Shown here: positions 49,696 to 58,609 of the stretch, piece after piece
Numbering within the stretch: position 1 is the stretch's first letter
Layout of the letters: each line of letters starts with the position of its first letter
DNA from: Planctomycetota bacterium
GTDB taxonomy: Bacteria; Planctomycetota; SZUA-567; H5-PLA8
Assembly: GCA_023150555.1 (NCBI GenBank)
Contig: JAKLKQ010000005.1
Coordinates: 1 to 64,000 of the forward strand
Length of the DNA stretch: 64,000 nt
Direction: 5' to 3'
Translations under genes and position numbers: made by a program
The notes under the pieces: generated by a model
What the model was told of the DNA's origin: nothing
Seen by the model: the letters and a program-made list of their open reading frames with translations, nothing else
The model's database searches: none

Positions 49696-52327
49696 TCTCG
49701 CAGGTTTCTTCGGCGGCGTAGACCAGTTTCGCGCGCAGAAGGCGGCGGTTGAGCGAGTCGCCCATGTAAGCGTAGCGGTCGGTCGCGCCGACGCCGATCA
49801 GCCACGAGAACGCGATGGCCGGCTCGGCGAAGGGGCTCTTCAGGTCCTTCGGGTCGTCGGGCTTGCGCGGGCGCAGCTTGCCGGACTTGGGATCGACGAC
49901 GGAGCTGTCGGGGCCCTTGGACTCGGCGTTGCCGTAGCCGCCGAAGTGGACGATCGCGTTGCCGTTGGTGTCGATCACGCCGACGCGGAAGCGCTGCAGG
50001 TCGGGGTAGAAGACGCGCCCGAACTCGTCGACGTCGAAGCGCGTGTTCTCGCAGTTGCAGGCGATGCGGTCGACGTGGCTGATGCCGAAGTGGATCCATT
50101 CGGCGCCGGTTACCTTAAGGGTCTTGTGGCGGTGGCCGGTGTAGGTGGCGGCATCGACGGTCTTCAGCGACGGGTCCAGCTTCGCTTCACCGGGGTACGG
50201 GTTTTCGCCGTCGAAGTGGAACAGCCCGCCCTTGGGCGAGAACTTCACGATGCTTCCGTACTGGCTGGGGATCTCGTTCTTAAGCCCCTCCAGGTAACTC
50301 TTGTCGAGCACCACGTCGCCCACGATGTCCTTGAACTCGGGCGGATACGGCTGGTCGACGGGGCGCACTTGTTCGGCGACGTAGATATTGCCTCGCGCGT
50401 CGAACTTTGGGCCGACGCAGCTGTCGCTGACTTTCCAGACGATGGGCGTGTCGCTGACGCGTTTCCCGCTGGGCAGGTACTCGCGCAGCATCTTCGGCGG
50501 GCGGTCGCCGGGATGGGCGGGTTCGAGCATAAAGATATTCCCGTCGTGGCGCACGCCAATGGTGTGTGTCAGGAAGGTCATGCTGACAGGGACGTAGGTG
50601 CCGTTTTCCGGAGGTTTGACGACTTTCTGCGTCGAGCCCTTTTCCTTGCCGGGCACGATCTCGGGATAGTTGCCTTCGGGCCAGGGCGCGGGCTTGCCCG
50701 AGCGGTCGAAACGCAGCAGGTTCATGCTGTAGGCGGGCGAATAGAGCGAGCCGTCGAGGCCGGCGATGAGTTGGCTGCCCGCAGCACCGGGGTAAGGCCC
50801 CGGCTTGACCTTCTCTATCGTGCCCTTCTCTTCGTTGAAACGGTACCACCAGTACATTCCGCAGCGCGCGTAGATCTCCTTGCGCCAGCGGTCCACCGAG
50901 ACGTCCACGAAGCTGGCGTTGTCCAGGCTGCCGGTGTTCACGTCCACCGGCTTCCCGAAGGCGGACCCGTTGTCCGCGATGCGCAGCACTTTGCCGCCGT
51001 CGCCGCCCAACCACACGAGGGGCGGTTCGGCTCCGGCATCCAGCGCCAGCACCCAGGGGAAGTCCGGGTTGGCGTCCCGCGGCACCGGGAGCTTGCTGAC
51101 GAGTTTGCCGTCCTGCCATCCGGAGAACTTCAACAGTTCGACGTCGCCCTTGCCTTTGCCGCCTTTGCTCACGTCGCTGAGCACGTACACGGCGCCGGAC
51201 TTGGGATCGACGGCCAGCGCGTCGGGTTGGTAGACGTCGAAGGTCTTTACGAACGCGCCGTCCCTTTCGTTCACGACGGCGACACGGTTGTTGCCGTAAT
51301 CGGCGATCAGCAGGTGGCCCTTGCCGTCCGTGGCCAGACCGCGCGTGTTGTCGCTGAGGTGCTTGGCGTCGGCACCGGCGGCGTTGGGATCGCCGAAGAA
51401 GGCTTCCGCGCCGGGGCGCTCGGGCAGCTTCACGCGGTAGACCGCGGCGAGCTTCTTCTTTCCGATCTGCAGGTTCGAGACGAAGGCGTACTGTCCGTCG
51501 CTGGAGGAACAGATGAACGAGCGACCGAAGCCGAAGTACTTCTCCTTTATAAGCGGCTCGCTGGCGTAGCGTCCGAAGGGCGCGCCGCCTTCCGCGTCCA
51601 GCGCGCCGATCGACGCGCCGGTCAGGCGCAAGACCACGCCCTGGGGCGTGACGCACATGCCGGCCTTGCGCGGGCCCAGGCCTTCGTAGAAGTTGCGCTG
51701 CTGGATCGAGTGCACCAGCGGCACCGGCCGGCCATCGACCTCGCCGACGTCGAAGCCCGCGACGCGAGCCTTGGGCAGGTTCGACGGGAACGGCTGGAGC
51801 GTGCGCAAGTAGCTGCCGTCGCGGTTCAGCGCGACGGTCTGTTCGCCGGTCCAAACCGGCCCCGTGCCGCCGCACCCCATCACCAGGTAAACAGTGCCGT
51901 CGCTTGCCGTCGCGATGCTGCGGATGCCGCCCAGGCTGAGCGGGTCTTCGACCAGGACCTTGTCGTATTCGGCGTTCAGGCCCAGTGCGACGCGGACCTT
52001 GAACGGCCCGGCGCCGGCGTCCTTGCCGTAGTTGGCCTTTCCGTCCCAGACGACGGTCTGCTCAAGCGACCCCGCCTTCAGCGGCGCGGGCGGATTGGCG
52101 CCCAGGCGCCCGGCGACGAGGTGCCGCACGATCCGGCCCGCGGCGTCCTCGATAAATACCGCGACGTCGGTCTCCTTGTCGGCGGCGAAGGAGATGGTGA
52201 CCTCGTTGCCGTTCTTGTTCGCCGCCGGCTTCTTCGCAAAGGCCGGCGGAGCGTCGGCCGCGAGGAGTCCGGAGGCGGCAGCGAGGAGCAGGCAGGCGGC
52301 GGTGCGGCGGATGGCGTGCAGGGTCAT
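49688..52327 (-). CDS. Exported beta-propeller protein (NHL-like) with FlgD-Ig-like domain
   Basis: An 879-residue protein with a signal peptide (about residues 1-24, ASGLLAADA). The FlgD-Ig-like domain (about 40-115) has DVAVFIEDAAGRIVRHLVAG and VVWDGKANYGKDAG. Propeller blades follow, e.g. LLIADYGNNRVAVVNERDG and AVYVLSDVSKGG. The C-terminal module has CNCENTRFDVDEFGRVFYPD, FGGYGNAESKGPD and YMGDSLNRRLLRAKLVYAAE, ending ETCEIR. It is closely related to the 52554 protein. Paired Cys in CNC and a terminal Cys are shared, so a disulfide or metal site outside the cell is possible. It is preceded by a 226-bp region with no other gene. Confidence 0.8.
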   Translation of the reverse strand: MTLHAIRRTAACLLLAAASGLLAADAPPAFAKKPAANKNGNEVTISFAADKETDVAVFIEDAAGRIVRHLVAGRLGANPPAPLKAGSLEQTVVWDGKANYGKDAGAGPFKVRVALGLNAEYDKVLVEDPLSLGGIRSIATASDGTVYLVMGCGGTGPVWTGEQTVALNRDGSYLRTLQPFPSNLPKARVAGFDVGEVDGRPVPLVHSIQQRNFYEGLGPRKAGMCVTPQGVVLRLTGASIGALDAEGGAPFGRYASEPLIKEKYFGFGRSFICSSSDGQYAFVSNLQIGKKKLAAVYRVKLPERPGAEAFFGDPNAAGADAKHLSDNTRGLATDGKGHLLIADYGNNRVAVVNERDGAFVKTFDVYQPDALAVDPKSGAVYVLSDVSKGGKGKGDVELLKFSGWQDGKLVSKLPVPRDANPDFPWVLALDAGAEPPLVWLGGDGGKVLRIADNGSAFGKPVDVNTGSLDNASFVDVSVDRWRKEIYARCGMYWWYRFNEEKGTIEKVKPGPYPGAAGSQLIAGLDGSLYSPAYSMNLLRFDRSGKPAPWPEGNYPEIVPGKEKGSTQKVVKPPENGTYVPVSMTFLTHTIGVRHDGNIFMLEPAHPGDRPPKMLREYLPSGKRVSDTPIVWKVSDSCVGPKFDARGNIYVAEQVRPVDQPYPPEFKDIVGDVVLDKSYLEGLKNEIPSQYGSIVKFSPKGGLFHFDGENPYPGEAKLDPSLKTVDAATYTGHRHKTLKVTGAEWIHFGISHVDRIACNCENTRFDVDEFGRVFYPDLQRFRVGVIDTNGNAIVHFGGYGNAESKGPDSSVVDPKSGKLRPRKPDDPKDLKSPFAEPAIAFSWLIGVGATDRYAYMGDSLNRRLLRAKLVYAAEETCEIR

Positions 52328-52553
52328 GGCGGGCTCCGGTGCGCAGGTCGGTTCCGTGTCCGCGGCGGCGTTTTTCGGCAGGGCGGGCTGCGCGAAATGC
52401 CGCGGTTCAAAGGATTCTATTCCGAGCGGCGCTCGCAGACCAATACCAGTGGGAAACGCCGCCGGCGTCTGACGTTACGTACCCCGCTTAGGTGCGCGGA
52501 ATTTTAACCGAGCAGGCCCTTCCATTTGTCCGATCGGGCCATAAGGGACCGAT

Positions 52554-55160
52554 TCACTTGACCGCGCAAGTCGCTTCGGCCGCGTAGACGTACTTCAGCC
52601 GCAGTAGGCGGCGATTGAGGCTGTCGCCCGTGTAGACGTACTTGTCGGTCGCGAGCACGCCCACCAGCCAGGCGAAGGCGATGCCCGGTTCGGGTACGAT
52701 GCTGTTCGGGCCGGCGCTGTCGGCATTGCCGTAATGCCCGAAGTTCAGGATCGGATTGCCGCCGGTATCGACCACGCGCACCTGGTACTGGCACAGGTCG
52801 GGATAGAAGACCCGCCCGAATTCGTCGACGTCGAAGCGCGTGGTCTCGCAGACGCAGGCGTTGACTTCCACGTGGCTGTAGCCGAAGGCGAGCCACTCGG
52901 CGCCAGTGATCTTGATCGGCTTCTGCTGGTTGCCGGAATAGAATGCGGCGTCGATCGTTTTCAGGCCGTCGAGCTTCGGCTTCCCTTCGAAGGGGTCGTC
53001 GCCGGGCAGGTGGAACATGCCGCCCTTGGGCGAGAACTTTACGATGCTGCCGTACATGTTGGCGATCTCGTCCTGAATGCCGCTGGGCCGGGTCTTCTCC
53101 ATCTCGATCTTGCCAAAGCGTTTCTCGAAGACTTCCGGGTAGGGGCGATCGCCGGGATTGACGATTTCCGCGACGTAGATGTTGCCTGCCGCGTCGAAGC
53201 GCGGGCCTACGCATCCGTCGGAGACCTTCCAGATGATGGGATCGGTGGTGAGTTTCTTGCCCGTCGGCGAATAGCGGTGCAGCGCCTTGGGCGGGCGGCC
53301 GCCCGAGCCCATGGGATGGAGAACGAAGAGGTCGCCGTCGGCGTGGATGCCGAGGGTGTGTTTGACCTCGGTCATGTTCACCGGCACCCACATGCCGCCC
53401 TTCTTGGGCTGAGGTTTCTCCATCTTGCCGTACTTGGCCAGCGCGGATTCGGGATAGCCGCCGTCAGGGAAACCGATAGGCTTTGCGTCGCGGTCCATCT
53501 TGACCATGTGGTACGGGTACTTCAGGCCGTAAAGGTGTCCGTCGGGTCCAGCCATGATCTGTGAGCCCCCGCCGCCGCCGTTGCTCATGCCGGCGTTCTG
53601 CGTGGTCATGACCTTCTCGAGTTTCTCGGTGTCCTCGTGGTAGCGGTACCAGAAGTCGTTGCCGCCGCGCCAATAGAGTTCGCGGTCGGGGCGGAAGCGG
53701 TCGACGGACATGTCGAGGAAGAAGCCGGCGGCGCCTTCCTTGCTGCTGACGGTGACGGCCTCGCTCAGCACCGCGCCCTGGTCCTCGATGCGGACCAGGC
53801 TTCCGCCGTCGGTGCCGAACCACAGGATCGGCTTGGGCGCTCCGACGTCGAAGGCCATCACGAACGAGCCGTTGCCGTCGCAGCGGAAGGCCGTCTTGCC
53901 GGCCTCCTTGCCGCTCTTCCAGCCGTCGTACTTCAACACGTTGACGACGCCCTTACCCTTCTTTCCGGAGCCTTCGGACGATACGTAGACGGCGCCCGAC
54001 TTTGGATCCACCGCCAGCGGTCCGGGCGCGGGCGCCGCGAACGACCCGACGAAGTTGCCGTCGGCCTCGTTGACGACCACCACGCGGTTGTTTTTCGTGT
54101 CGGAGACCAGCAGATGGCCTTTCCCGTCGACGGCCAGGCCTTCGGGCACACCGCCCAAGTGGGCGTTGTCCGCGCCGGCTTCCTCGATCTTTCCGAAAAA
54201 CGGTTGGGCCTCGGTGCGCGCCGGCAGCGCCACGCGGAAGACCGTGGCGTAGGGCGTCTTCTTGTAGGTGACACCGGCGAAGTAAGCCCATTTGCCGTCG
54301 GGGCTCACGGCCAGCGCAGGCTGTCCGCTCCAATCGCCACGGAATCGGTTGTCCTTGGTAGGCGGCACCGTCTGCACCAGCAGTTTGGGCGTGTAGGCCA
54401 CCGGCCATGGCGCCGAGCCGTCGGTCCCGACTGCTGCGAGCACCGGTTCGTTCTTGCCACCCGTCAGCCGAAGCAGAACCTTGCCGTCCGGCGTGACGGC
54501 CATCGCCGTCTTGCGCGGCGCCTGCTCGCCCGGAAAGAGTTGCAGCCGGTGGGTGTGCGTCAGCGGCGCGATACGCCCGCGCAACTCGAAGGTGCCCAGG
54601 CCATCGGTCTGCTGAGCCGACAGGCTCGCGGGAAACGGCAGGACGCTGCGCGCGTACTTGCCTTCGCGGTCGAAGGCGATGATCTGGTCGCCCTTCCAGA
54701 CGCTGCCCTGCGCGTCGAGTACGAACACCGTGCCGTCGGGTCCGGCGGCGAGGCCCTTGATGTGGTTCAAGCCGTTCTCGTCGCGGACCGCGACCTTGTC
54801 GAACCGCACGTCCATGCCCAGCGCGACGCGCACCTTGAACGGCCCGGCGCCGGCCTCGCGGCCGTAGTCGCCCTTGCCGTCCCAGGCCAGTTCCTGGGCC
54901 AGGCTGTCCTTTTTCAGCGGCGCGGGCGCGTTGGACCCCAGCACCCCTGCGGCCAGATGTCGCACGACCAGGCCTTGCGCGTTTTCGATGTAGACGGCCA
55001 CGTCGGTGGCGCGGTCCACGGCGAAGCGAACGACCGTTCCGTTGGCCGCATCTTTCGTGGCCGTAGGGGGTTGCGTGAACGAGGGCGATGCGTCCTCCTG
55101 GCCGGCGGCGGAGACGCAGAGGATCCAGAAAAGGATGAAGAACGCAGCAGGGGATCTCAT
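52554..55160 (-). CDS. Exported beta-propeller protein (NHL-like) with FlgD-Ig-like domain
   Basis: An 868-residue paralogue of the 49688 protein. The signal peptide (residues 1-20, WILCVSAAGQ) is followed by the FlgD-Ig-like domain (DVAVYIENAQGLVVRHLAAG, then AWDGKGDYGREAG). Blades include GHLLVSDTKNNRVVVVNEAD and AVYVSSEGSGKKG. The C-terminal module has CVCETTRFDVDEFGRVFYPD, FGHYGNADSAGPN and YTGDSLNRRLLRLKYVYAAE, ending in ATCAVK. Its shorter length compared with its sibling comes partly from lacking a charged insert (DPKSGKLRPRKPDDPKDLK). It is divergent from a second GntR-LacI regulator, 138 bp away, which probably controls it. GGAGG stands before the ATG. Confidence 0.8.
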   Translation of the reverse strand: MRSPAAFFILFWILCVSAAGQEDASPSFTQPPTATKDAANGTVVRFAVDRATDVAVYIENAQGLVVRHLAAGVLGSNAPAPLKKDSLAQELAWDGKGDYGREAGAGPFKVRVALGMDVRFDKVAVRDENGLNHIKGLAAGPDGTVFVLDAQGSVWKGDQIIAFDREGKYARSVLPFPASLSAQQTDGLGTFELRGRIAPLTHTHRLQLFPGEQAPRKTAMAVTPDGKVLLRLTGGKNEPVLAAVGTDGSAPWPVAYTPKLLVQTVPPTKDNRFRGDWSGQPALAVSPDGKWAYFAGVTYKKTPYATVFRVALPARTEAQPFFGKIEEAGADNAHLGGVPEGLAVDGKGHLLVSDTKNNRVVVVNEADGNFVGSFAAPAPGPLAVDPKSGAVYVSSEGSGKKGKGVVNVLKYDGWKSGKEAGKTAFRCDGNGSFVMAFDVGAPKPILWFGTDGGSLVRIEDQGAVLSEAVTVSSKEGAAGFFLDMSVDRFRPDRELYWRGGNDFWYRYHEDTEKLEKVMTTQNAGMSNGGGGGSQIMAGPDGHLYGLKYPYHMVKMDRDAKPIGFPDGGYPESALAKYGKMEKPQPKKGGMWVPVNMTEVKHTLGIHADGDLFVLHPMGSGGRPPKALHRYSPTGKKLTTDPIIWKVSDGCVGPRFDAAGNIYVAEIVNPGDRPYPEVFEKRFGKIEMEKTRPSGIQDEIANMYGSIVKFSPKGGMFHLPGDDPFEGKPKLDGLKTIDAAFYSGNQQKPIKITGAEWLAFGYSHVEVNACVCETTRFDVDEFGRVFYPDLCQYQVRVVDTGGNPILNFGHYGNADSAGPNSIVPEPGIAFAWLVGVLATDKYVYTGDSLNRRLLRLKYVYAAEATCAVK

Positions 55161-55298
55161 GTGGGCCTCCTGGGGCGGGCCAAAGCGCCGTGCTTCCCGC
55201 CCCTCCTTTATTACACACCCGGCAGGGCGGGCCCCACCGGTTTCGGCAAAGATGTGTCTTTTTGTTTTATTCTTGTTGCCAGGGCTTACTCTGGCGCC
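55161..55298. promoter_or_regulatory. Divergent promoter/operator between propeller gene and second GntR-LacI regulator
   Basis: GTGTCTTTT at 55254-55262, shared with the other regulator's promoter, is followed by TGTTTTATTC and a -10-like TATTCT (55268-55273). On the minus strand TAATAA near 55208 could be the -10 of the propeller gene. The T-rich word is a candidate operator used by both regulators. Confidence 0.35.
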
Positions 55299-56438
55299 AT
55301 GGGCCGACGAGCCATTCGTACCCGTACCCGTACCCGGTGCCCGCGGCTGGGCCGCCCCGCGCGCGAACGCCCGCTGTATCTCGACGTCGTCGACATCCTG
55401 CGCAACCGCATCGCGTCGGGCGCGTGGCCGAACGGCATGATCATGCCTCCGCTGCGGAAGGTGGCCGCCGAACTGGGGATGGGCTTAACGACGGTGCGCC
55501 TGGCGGTGGACGTGCTTAAGAACGAAGAGCGCCTGGTGCCGACGGCGAAGCGGCGGCTGGTGGTTCAAGCCGGTGGTGCGGCGGAACCGTCGCCCGCCCG
55601 GACGGTTCTGGAAGTGGTGCCGAACCTGCTGGATCTGTTGCAGCGCAGCCACTACTTCCGCCGGCTGCAGTTGGGCATCGAGTCGGGCGTCTCGCGGATC
55701 CGCGCGCCGCTGATGATCTGCCACGACGACCACTTCCGCAAAGCGATCCCCAAGGGTTTCCTGCACTTCGCGCTGCGCGGCTTGGTCGTGGTGGGAACCG
55801 TGCGTCCTGCAATGGTCGAAGCGTACGCGAAGCTGAACGTACCCGTGGTTCTGGTCGACCAGGACGGCACCCGGTACGGCGTGCACTCGGTGAGCGTGGA
55901 CAACGAGGCCGCGGGCTACGAGGCCACGCGGCGGCTGATCGCGGCGGGCCACCGGCGCATCGCGTGCGTGCGGCAGGTGCTGGCGGGCTACGGCGACGTC
56001 GATCCGGATTCGCGTGCACGGCAGAACGGGTACGAGCGCGCGCTGCGCGAGGCGGGGCTGCCGAAGATTCCGAACGCGGTCTTCAACACCGTAGCCAGTG
56101 CGCGGCGCGCGCCGGGCCTGGTGCGCCTGCTATCGGTGCGGCCGCGATTCTCGGCGGCGTTCGTGACGGGCGAAGGCGGCGCGCGCGCGCTGGTGGCCGC
56201 GGCGAACGGCAGCGGCATCGCCGTGCCGCGAGCCTTCAGCGTGGCCTCGGTGGGCGCGCTGACGCCTGACGCGCCGGAGATCTCCGCGGCGCGCGCGGAC
56301 TTCTACGCCATGGGCCTTCAGGCGGTGAAGCTGCTGATGGAAGGCCGCCGCCCGGCTCGGAATGTGAAGGCGGAGGTGCTATGGGTGGACGGGAAGACGA
56401 TGGCGGCGCCGCTGGCGGACGCTCAAAGAAGACCCTAG
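55299..56438 (+). CDS. GntR-LacI hybrid transcriptional regulator (AraR-like)
   Basis: A 379-residue paralogue of the regulator at 48589. A basic N-terminal arm (RTRTRTRCPRLGRPAR) precedes the GntR winged helix (about residues 27-95, ASGAWPNGMIMPPLRKVAAE, then TTVRLAVDVLKNEERL). The LacI-like effector domain follows (about 105-375), with LNVPVVLVDQDG, SVDNEAAGYEATRRLIAAG, HRRIACVRQVLAGYGDVDP and EISAARADFYAMGLQAVKLL. The start is the ATG at 55299; the frame is open far upstream only as antisense of the propeller gene. It is convergent with ispH, 9 bp apart. It probably controls the divergent 868-residue propeller gene. Confidence 0.88.
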   Translation: MGRRAIRTRTRTRCPRLGRPARERPLYLDVVDILRNRIASGAWPNGMIMPPLRKVAAELGMGLTTVRLAVDVLKNEERLVPTAKRRLVVQAGGAAEPSPARTVLEVVPNLLDLLQRSHYFRRLQLGIESGVSRIRAPLMICHDDHFRKAIPKGFLHFALRGLVVVGTVRPAMVEAYAKLNVPVVLVDQDGTRYGVHSVSVDNEAAGYEATRRLIAAGHRRIACVRQVLAGYGDVDPDSRARQNGYERALREAGLPKIPNAVFNTVASARRAPGLVRLLSVRPRFSAAFVTGEGGARALVAAANGSGIAVPRAFSVASVGALTPDAPEISAARADFYAMGLQAVKLLMEGRRPARNVKAEVLWVDGKTMAAPLADAQRRP

Positions 56439-56447
56439 CGCAGTCGC

Positions 56448-57755
56448 TTAGTGCGGGTCGCCGGCGTTCTCGATCTTGGCGTGTTCTTCGTCGGTCAGTT
56501 CGACAGTGGGCAGGGCGGCGGCCTCTTCCAGCAGCGGGCCGATGTCCTCGCCTTCGAGTTCGAAAAGGCGCACGAAGATGTCGCCGATCTTGTTGTTCGG
56601 CGTGCTGGCGCCGGCGGTGACGCCGATGACGGCGGGGCCGTTGGGCGGCCACCAATTCTCGGTGACGACCTCTTCCTTGCCGCCGACGGGCTGGTGGCGG
56701 ATCTGTGACTTGCTGAGGATGCAGGCGGCGTCGTCGATGTGGAAGGTGGCGAGCTTGTTCTCGATGCCCATCTCGGCCAGGTGCCCGGTGTTGGAACTGT
56801 TGTAGCCGCCGATGACGATCATCACCTGCGGGCGGTTCTTGAGCAGGTCTTCCATGGCGTCCTGGCGGTCCTGCGTGGCGCTGCAGATGGTGTCGATACT
56901 GCGGAAGCGGTGGCGGGTATCTTCTTCGCCGTACTTCAGGACGAAGGCCGCGCGCAGCGCGCCCTGGATGGCCAGGGTTTCGCTGCTGAGCATCGTCGTC
57001 TGGTTGGCGACGCCGATCTTGCCCAGGTCGATGTCGGGGTCGAAGCCCTGGCTGGTGGCCGGCGCGAACTTCTTCATGAAGGCGCCGCGGTCGCCGCCCT
57101 GGACGATGTAGTCGCAGACGTACTTGGCCTCGTCCATGTCGCGCACAATGACGTACTTGCCCGTCTTGCCGATGGCCTCGGCGGTGAACCCGTCGCTGCG
57201 GCCGGTGGCGCGGCTGGCGGTGGCGATGGTCTCTTCGTGCGCGTACTTGCCGTGGATGATGCTGGTGAAATCGTCTTTCGCGTACTTGTAGACGTTGTTC
57301 CACACCGAGACCACCGCGCCGCAGGTGCTGTCGACGATGAAGGCGCCCTTCTTCTTGATCAGTTCGATCTCGTCGACGCTGGCGCCGAACGCGGGCAGGA
57401 TCACCACGTCGTCCTTCTGGATGTCCTCGAAGGTGCCGTTGCGGTATTGTCCGGTCAGGAAGACGATGCCCATCTCCTGCAGCTGCTTGTTCACGTACGC
57501 GTTGTGAATGATCTCGGTGGTGATGAAGATGCGGCGATTGGGGTACTTGCGGCGCGTCTCGTAGGCCATCTGGATGGCGCGTTCGACGCCGACGCAGAAG
57601 CCGAATTCCTTCGCCAGGCGCACCGTCAGGTTGCCCGCGGAGATCTGGTAGCCCTTCAGGCGCAGCAGGTCGACCAGCTTCGAGGCGTAGGTCAACTCGA
57701 GAACTGGTGCGACTTCCTTCTTCAACCCGAAGTACTTACGATGGTATTCGGCCAT
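56448..57755 (-). CDS. ispH: 4-hydroxy-3-methylbut-2-enyl diphosphate reductase
   Basis: A 435-residue IspH (LytB), the last enzyme of the MEP isoprenoid pathway, making IPP and DMAPP. The three Fe-S cluster cysteines are visible: Cys54 (FGFCVGVERAI), Cys145 (VDSTCGAVVSVW) and Cys291 (SIDTICSATQDRQ). Other signatures are EIIHNAYVNKQLQEMG, HGKYAHEETIAT and GGYNSSNTGHLAE. It is longer than the E. coli enzyme (316) and resembles the cyanobacterial/plant-type form, with an N-terminal extension of about 40 residues and a longer C-terminus. AAAGGAGGG precedes the ATG. The HpnG-like gene lies 88 bp upstream on the same strand, so both may serve hopanoid or other isoprenoid synthesis. Confidence 0.95.
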   Translation of the reverse strand: MAEYHRKYFGLKKEVAPVLELTYASKLVDLLRLKGYQISAGNLTVRLAKEFGFCVGVERAIQMAYETRRKYPNRRIFITTEIIHNAYVNKQLQEMGIVFLTGQYRNGTFEDIQKDDVVILPAFGASVDEIELIKKKGAFIVDSTCGAVVSVWNNVYKYAKDDFTSIIHGKYAHEETIATASRATGRSDGFTAEAIGKTGKYVIVRDMDEAKYVCDYIVQGGDRGAFMKKFAPATSQGFDPDIDLGKIGVANQTTMLSSETLAIQGALRAAFVLKYGEEDTRHRFRSIDTICSATQDRQDAMEDLLKNRPQVMIVIGGYNSSNTGHLAEMGIENKLATFHIDDAACILSKSQIRHQPVGGKEEVVTENWWPPNGPAVIGVTAGASTPNNKIGDIFVRLFELEGEDIGPLLEEAAALPTVELTDEEHAKIENAGDPH

Positions 57756-57843
57756 GGGGCCCTCCGCCCTCCTTTTAGTCCCTGTTCGGCTAAGGGCTTA
57801 TGATACGGCCGCGGCGCGGAAAGGCAACCCGATAGGTCACCTT

Positions 57844-58605
57844 TTACGGGGCTGGCTCGGGCTCCCCGCACCACTCCAAAAGCTTGGGCAGCAAGACCTT
57901 CCAGGCGCCGGTCAGGGCCGCACTGGCTCCGGCGGCGTTCTTGCGCAGGCGATTGAGTGCCCCAATGTTGCGCGGGCCGCCCAGCGCGAACTTCGTCACC
58001 TGGCCCAGACGCACCTCGCCGCGGTCGTCGATGAAGCCCGCGACCTGCGGCGGCAGGTCCTCGCCCGCGCCGTCGCTGACCGCGCGCAGGCACAGGAAGG
58101 CGCAGTCGCGCGATTTGGCGCCGGCCGCCAGATGCGACGACTCCATGTCGAGCGCGATCGCTTCAAGCTTGCGGCCCAGCGCCTGCTTGGCCTCGGATTC
58201 GAAGATCGCCTGCGCGGTCGTCACGACCTTTCCGGTGTGGGCCGAAAGCCCCGCGGCCTGCAGGGCATCGAGCACCAGGCCACGCAGCGCTGGAAGGGTC
58301 TCGAAGTCGGCATTTGCATCCTTTTCTTCAGCGTCAAGGACGCACTCGGCCAGCACCAGCGCGCCGGGCTCCAGGCCCAGGCGCAGGCCGCCGCAGTAGC
58401 CGGTGGAGACGATCAGCTTGAGGTTTGAGAATTCCTGATAGCTCTTGAGCAGGTGTTCGGCGCCGGCGCGGCCCATGCCGTAGATTCGGTCGTACGCCAC
58501 GCGGTTGGCCTGGTCGCTGGAAAGGGCGTCGCACGCCGCCGCGATGGCCTTGGCCTCTTCGCGCGTCGCCGCAGCAAGGCCCAAGGTCTTCAGCCATGGG
58601 AACAT
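57844..58605 (-). CDS. Nucleoside phosphorylase-family protein, HpnG-like
   Basis: A 253-residue member of the PNP/UDP phosphorylase superfamily. Core motifs are GMGRAGAEHLLKSY, VSTGYCGGLRLGLEPGALVL and IALDMESSHLAAGA, with the ribose-binding MES glutamate, followed by FLCLRAVSDGAGEDLPP. This resembles the hopanoid-associated phosphorylase HpnG, which releases adenine from adenosylhopane to give ribosylhopane; MTA/SAH nucleosidases and futalosine hydrolase are alternatives. The presence of ispH next door and hpnA at 62.7 kb supports the hopanoid reading. It is followed upstream by the serine-hydrolase gene on the same strand (4-bp gap), forming a likely operon. Confidence 0.7.
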   Translation of the reverse strand: MFPWLKTLGLAAATREEAKAIAAACDALSSDQANRVAYDRIYGMGRAGAEHLLKSYQEFSNLKLIVSTGYCGGLRLGLEPGALVLAECVLDAEEKDANADFETLPALRGLVLDALQAAGLSAHTGKVVTTAQAIFESEAKQALGRKLEAIALDMESSHLAAGAKSRDCAFLCLRAVSDGAGEDLPPQVAGFIDDRGEVRLGQVTKFALGGPRNIGALNRLRKNAAGASAALTGAWKVLLPKLLEWCGEPEPAP

Positions 58606-58609
58606 TAGA

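Noticed and set aside
52328-52553. Short frame MARSDKWKGLLG between two propeller genes
   Set aside because: Twelve codons without a ribosome site; likely chance. The region otherwise holds only the upstream side of the 879-residue propeller gene.
53637-55298. Long open frame upstream of the second GntR-LacI regulator
   Set aside because: It is antisense of the 868-residue propeller gene; the regulator starts naturally at 55299 with its basic arm.
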